From Gammaproteobacteria bacterium (GTDB taxonomy: Bacteria > Pseudomonadota > Gammaproteobacteria > Pseudomonadales > Azotimanducaceae), in the NCBI GenBank assembly GCA_003476445.1, contig DMUF01000001.1:1-25251 (forward strand): a stretch of DNA of 25,251 bases, in the 5' to 3' direction. Every line of letters begins with the position of its first letter. Position 1 is the first letter of the stretch. The translations under genes and the position numbers were made by a program. The notes under the pieces were generated by a model. That model saw only the letters and a program-made list of their open reading frames with translations, was not told the origin of the DNA and searched no databases. This document shows, piece after piece, positions 22,570 to 25,251 of the stretch.

Positions 22570-23097
22570 ATGACCGGCGATCCCGCGCGCGCTGCTTTTC
22601 GCGCCATGGCGGAATCCGATCTCGATGCGGTGTATGCCAACGAGATCGATGCGTATCCCTACCCGTGGACGCGGCAGAACTTTGTCGACTGCCTGCGTGA
22701 GCGCAAGGACTGCCGGGTCGTGATTGCCGCAGACGTGGTGGTGGGGCACGGCGTTCTCGCCGTGGCCGTCGGCGAAGCGCACATTCTCAATGTGTGCGTC
22801 GCACCGCGCCTGCAGGGATACGGCTTCGGTCGCGTACTGCTCACCCACCTGCTTGAACGCGCGGCGCATCTGGGTGCAGAGCTGGTCTTTCTCGAGGTGC
22901 GACCGTCCAACGCGCCGGCGCTCGCGTTGTACGACGCGGCGGGGTTCAACGAAATTGGTCGGCGCCGCGGTTACTACCCGGCTGCGCTCGGTCGCGAGGA
23001 CGCGCTCGTGCTGGCGCTCGATCTGCGCGTGGCCGATCTCTTTGCCGCTTCGGCGCGTCCGCCAGGCGCTGCTTCCGTGACGCCGGACAGATGCTAG
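22570..23097 (+). CDS. rimI: Ribosomal-protein-alanine N-acetyltransferase RimI
   Basis: RimI acetylates the N-terminal alanine of ribosomal protein S18. The ATG at 22570 gives 175 residues; a GTG at 22564 overlapping the previous stop as GTGA is an equally possible start. GNAT motifs are clear: CVAPRLQGYGFGRVLLTHLLERA binds acetyl-CoA, and FLEVRPSNAPALALYDAAGFNEIGRRRGYYP holds the catalytic Glu and Tyr region typical of RimI. E. coli RimI has 148 residues; the extra is a C-terminal tail rich in Ala, Pro and Arg. Its TAG stop (23095-23097) lies inside the TAGAAT box upstream of prfC. Confidence 0.92.
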   Translation: MTGDPARAAFRAMAESDLDAVYANEIDAYPYPWTRQNFVDCLRERKDCRVVIAADVVVGHGVLAVAVGEAHILNVCVAPRLQGYGFGRVLLTHLLERAAHLGAELVFLEVRPSNAPALALYDAAGFNEIGRRRGYYPAALGREDALVLALDLRVADLFAASARPPGAASVTPDRC

Positions 23098-23100
23098 AAT
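23095..23100 (+). promoter_or_regulatory. Candidate -10 element (TAGAAT) for prfC
   Basis: TAGAAT overlaps the rimI stop codon and is 29 bases from the prfC ATG. A weak -35 candidate TTCCGT (23073-23078) sits 16 bases upstream. It would give prfC its own short-leader transcript. Confidence 0.45.
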
Positions 23101-23128
23101 CCGCCGCCCCGTACGCCGAGCGGCACCG

Positions 23129-24715
23129 ATGTCGACCGATCCGATCGTTCTTGAAGCAGAACGGCGACGCACGTTCGCCATCATCTCCCATCCGGACGCC
23201 GGCAAGACCACCATTACGGAAAAGCTGCTCCTGTTCGGCAACGCCATCGCGCTGGCGGGCACGGTCAAGGCGCGCAAGTCCGACCGCCACGCCACGTCAG
23301 ACTGGATGGCGATGGAACAGGAACGCGGTATCTCCGTAACCACCTCGGTCATGCAGTTTCCCTATCGCGAACGCGTGGTGAACCTGCTCGATACACCAGG
23401 GCACGAAGACTTTTCCGAAGACACCTATCGCACGCTCACGGCGGTCGACGCTGCGCTCATGGTGATCGATGGCGCGAAAGGCGTTGAGCCGCGCACGATC
23501 AAATTGATGGAAGTGTGCCGCATGCGCGACACGCCCATCGTGACCTTCGTCAACAAGCTCGATCGTGAGGTTCGCGAGCCGGTCGAGATCATGGATGAGA
23601 TCGAGGACATCCTGCAGATCCACTGCGCGCCAATGAACTGGCCGCTCGGCATGGGGCGCCAGTTTCGGGGTGTGTACGATCTTGTTCGAGATCGCATCGT
23701 CTGCTTCGAACATGGTCACGGCCACCACATCCATGACTACCCGGTCATCCAGGGTCTCGACAGCGCCCCGGCCCGTGCCTGGCTTGGCAGCGACTACGAG
23801 GACCGCGTTGCCGAGATCGAGCTCATTCGCGGTGCCAGCCACGCTTTCGACCTCGACGACTATCGGGCGGGCACCTTGACCCCTGTGTATTTTGGCACCG
23901 CGCTCGGCAACTTCGGCGTGCGCGAGATGCTCGACGGTTTTGTCGAGATAGCGCCACCGGCGCAGGCGCGGGCAGGTGACGGGCGTCTCATCGAGCCTGG
24001 TGAGCCACGCTTTTCCGGGTTCGTGTTCAAGATTCAGGCGAACATGGACCCGAAGCACCGCGACCGCATCGCCTTTCTGCGCGTCTGCTCTGGCCGCTAT
24101 GAACAGGGCATGAAGATGCACCACGTGCGTCTTGGCAAGGACGTCAAAGTCGCGGATGCGGTCACCTTTATGGCAGGTGACCGTGTGCGCACCGAAGAAG
24201 CATGGCCGGGCGACGTCATCGGTCTGCATAACCACGGCACGATCCAGATCGGTGACACCTTTACCGAAGGCGAGCGCTTTCGCTTTCAGGGCGTGCCGAA
24301 CTTTGCGCCTGAGCTGTTTCGGCGGGTTCGCGTGCGCGATCCGCTGAAGACCAAACAGCTCGAGAAAGGGCTTGATCAGCTATCGGAGGAGGGCGCGAGC
24401 CAGGTGTTCAAGCCGCTCGAGCGCAATGAGCTCATTGTGGGAGCCGTGGGTTCGCTGCAGTTCGATCTGGTGGCTTATCGTCTGCGCGACGAGTACCGCG
24501 CCGACTGTCTGTACGAGGATGCGAACGTGTACACCGCGCGTTGGGTAACGGCGAAGGATCCGCGCAAGCTTGAGGAGTTTCGCAACCGCAATCGCGAGCA
24601 CCTTGCGATCGACGGCGGCGGGTATCTCGCGTATCTGGCGCCGAGCCGAGCCAACCTGCAGCTGACGCAGGAGCGGTGGCCGGATGTGGAGTTCCGCAAG
24701 ACGCGGGAGCACTGA
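23129..24715 (+). CDS. prfC: Peptide chain release factor 3 (RF3)
   Basis: RF3 is a translational GTPase that removes RF1/RF2 from the ribosome after peptide release. The 528-residue protein matches the family length (529 in E. coli). G-domain motifs are all present: G1 HPDAGKTT (21-28), G2 region around RGISVTTSVMQF (66-77), G3 DTPGH (88-92), G4 NKLD (142-145). Typical RF3 stretches follow: MNWPLGMG, FGTALGNFGV, FKIQANMDPKHRDR and VGAVGSLQFDLVAYRL. The start ATG at 23129 has only a weak GAG upstream. It lies after rimI with its own probable promoter, and a SirB1-like gene follows. Confidence 0.97.
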   Translation: MSTDPIVLEAERRRTFAIISHPDAGKTTITEKLLLFGNAIALAGTVKARKSDRHATSDWMAMEQERGISVTTSVMQFPYRERVVNLLDTPGHEDFSEDTYRTLTAVDAALMVIDGAKGVEPRTIKLMEVCRMRDTPIVTFVNKLDREVREPVEIMDEIEDILQIHCAPMNWPLGMGRQFRGVYDLVRDRIVCFEHGHGHHIHDYPVIQGLDSAPARAWLGSDYEDRVAEIELIRGASHAFDLDDYRAGTLTPVYFGTALGNFGVREMLDGFVEIAPPAQARAGDGRLIEPGEPRFSGFVFKIQANMDPKHRDRIAFLRVCSGRYEQGMKMHHVRLGKDVKVADAVTFMAGDRVRTEEAWPGDVIGLHNHGTIQIGDTFTEGERFRFQGVPNFAPELFRRVRVRDPLKTKQLEKGLDQLSEEGASQVFKPLERNELIVGAVGSLQFDLVAYRLRDEYRADCLYEDANVYTARWVTAKDPRKLEEFRNRNREHLAIDGGGYLAYLAPSRANLQLTQERWPDVEFRKTREH

Positions 24716-24724
24716 ACAAGGCGC

Positions 24725-24730
24725 TATCAT
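24725..24730 (+). promoter_or_regulatory. Candidate -10 element (TATCAT) upstream of the SirB1-like gene
   Basis: TATCAT lies 43 bases before the SirB1-like start, just after prfC. No -35 hexamer is clear at the right distance, so read-through from prfC is also possible. Confidence 0.3.
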
Positions 24731-24772
24731 GCGCGGCAACGTGGGACCGGAGGCTTGTCCGGGGAGGGTGCC

Positions 24773-25251
24773 ATGGACGCGGACCTCGAAGCAGGATTGC
24801 GGGCTCTCGCGGGCGGCGTGCCGCGGGGCGAGCTGGAGGCAGCGTTACTGGTTGCCCGTTGGTTGGACCCGGTATTTTCGCTGGAAAAAATCGGGGCGCA
24901 GCTGACTGGTCTCGCTGAACGCTGTGGTACGGCATTGCCGTGGGAGTTTCTGGGCGGGCTGGGTTTTGCGGGCGACGCGGATCGTTACGACGCGCCGGAG
25001 AATAGCCACATCGCGCGGGTACTCGAGCGCCACACGGGTATTCCCATCTCGCTTGCCATCGTACTCATCGAAGTGGCGCGCCGGGCAGGGCACACGGCGA
25101 TCGGTCTCAATTTCCCCGGCCATTTTCTGGTGCGCGTCGACGATACGCTGGTGGATCCTTTTGCAATGCGCGCGATCGACGCCGCCACGGCGATGGCGGG
25201 GCTCCCCGAAGCCCAGCGTCATCGAACCGCCGCCGAACTGTTCGCAAGCGC
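24773..25251 (+). CDS. SirB1 / transglutaminase-like family protein (3' truncated by window edge)
   Basis: An open frame starts at the ATG at 24773 behind GGGGAGGG and runs to the window end without a stop, about 159 residues seen. The pattern YDAPENSHIARVLERHTGIP followed by ISLAIVLIEVARRAGHTAIG and NFPGHFLVRV..LVDPF is that of the SirB1 N-terminal (transglutaminase-like) family. In that family the usual catalytic cysteine is often missing; here the position after GIPISL carries no Cys, so it is probably not an active transglutaminase. Its role is unknown; members often have C-terminal TPR repeats, which would lie outside the window. Confidence 0.8.
   Translation, partial: MDADLEAGLRALAGGVPRGELEAALLVARWLDPVFSLEKIGAQLTGLAERCGTALPWEFLGGLGFAGDADRYDAPENSHIARVLERHTGIPISLAIVLIEVARRAGHTAIGLNFPGHFLVRVDDTLVDPFAMRAIDAATAMAGLPEAQRHRTAAELFAS

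Noticed and set aside
23098..23128. A yjjG gene expected between rimI and prfC
   Set aside because: Only 31 bases separate the genes, so yjjG is absent here.
1..25251. CRISPR array, tRNA/rRNA genes, insertion sequences, prophage or toxin-antitoxin genes
   Set aside because: No spaced direct repeats, cloverleaf sequences, transposase or integrase motifs were recognised on reading both strands.

Overview
The window is GC-rich, densely coded chromosomal DNA from a gammaproteobacterium. Two gene orders support this. One is yfiH/pgeF-rluD facing bamD-pilS-pilR with pilY1/pilY2 nearby, and ilvI-ilvH-ilvC-pssA, both as I recall them from Pseudomonas. The other is holD-rimI-prfC, as in E. coli apart from a missing yjjG. 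The mixture, the GC content and the lipid/CoA-type accessory genes suggest a deep-branching or environmental lineage (Nevskiales, Steroidobacterales or Woeseiales-like), but I cannot name it from sequence alone. No rRNA, tRNA, CRISPR array, insertion sequence, phage gene or transposase was seen, and no gene-free stretch exceeds about 210 bases.

Layout. (1) 1-3198, + strand: the C-terminal part of a PilY1-type pilus tip adhesin, cut by the window edge, and a small exported PilY2-like protein. (2) 7364-3271, - strand: bamD, pilS and pilR, so the two-component regulator of pilin expression is coupled to an outer-membrane assembly lipoprotein gene. (3) 7421-9225, + strand: rluD and pgeF, divergent from bamD. 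(4) 9730-9251, - strand: a periplasmic DUF4124 protein. (5) 9941-15961, + strand: a run of seven genes with no obvious core function. They are a nitroreductase, a periplasmic PQQ/polyvinyl-alcohol-dehydrogenase-like beta-propeller, an RDD membrane protein, a four-helix membrane protein, a lipoprotein with two VOC folds, an atypical crotonase and an SDR oxidoreductase. Four of them overlap or nearly touch. (6) 16154-20654, + strand: ilvB/ilvI, ilvH, ilvC, pssA and phhB, preceded by a good sigma70 promoter. (7) 21788-20733, - strand: a DAHP synthase. (8) 21866-25251, + strand: a holD-like gene, rimI, prfC and a truncated SirB1/transglutaminase-like gene.

How they work together. The left part handles type IV pilus assembly and its PilS/PilR control, next to outer-membrane biogenesis (BamD), ribosome modification (RluD) and peptidoglycan quality control (PgeF). 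The right part is housekeeping: branched-chain amino acid synthesis, phosphatidylserine synthesis, pterin recycling, the first shikimate step, replication, N-terminal acetylation and translation termination. The seven-gene block between them is the most likely undescribed unit. It pairs predicted periplasmic or membrane oxidation and lipoprotein functions with cytoplasmic CoA and NAD(P) chemistry, and its substrate cannot be deduced here.
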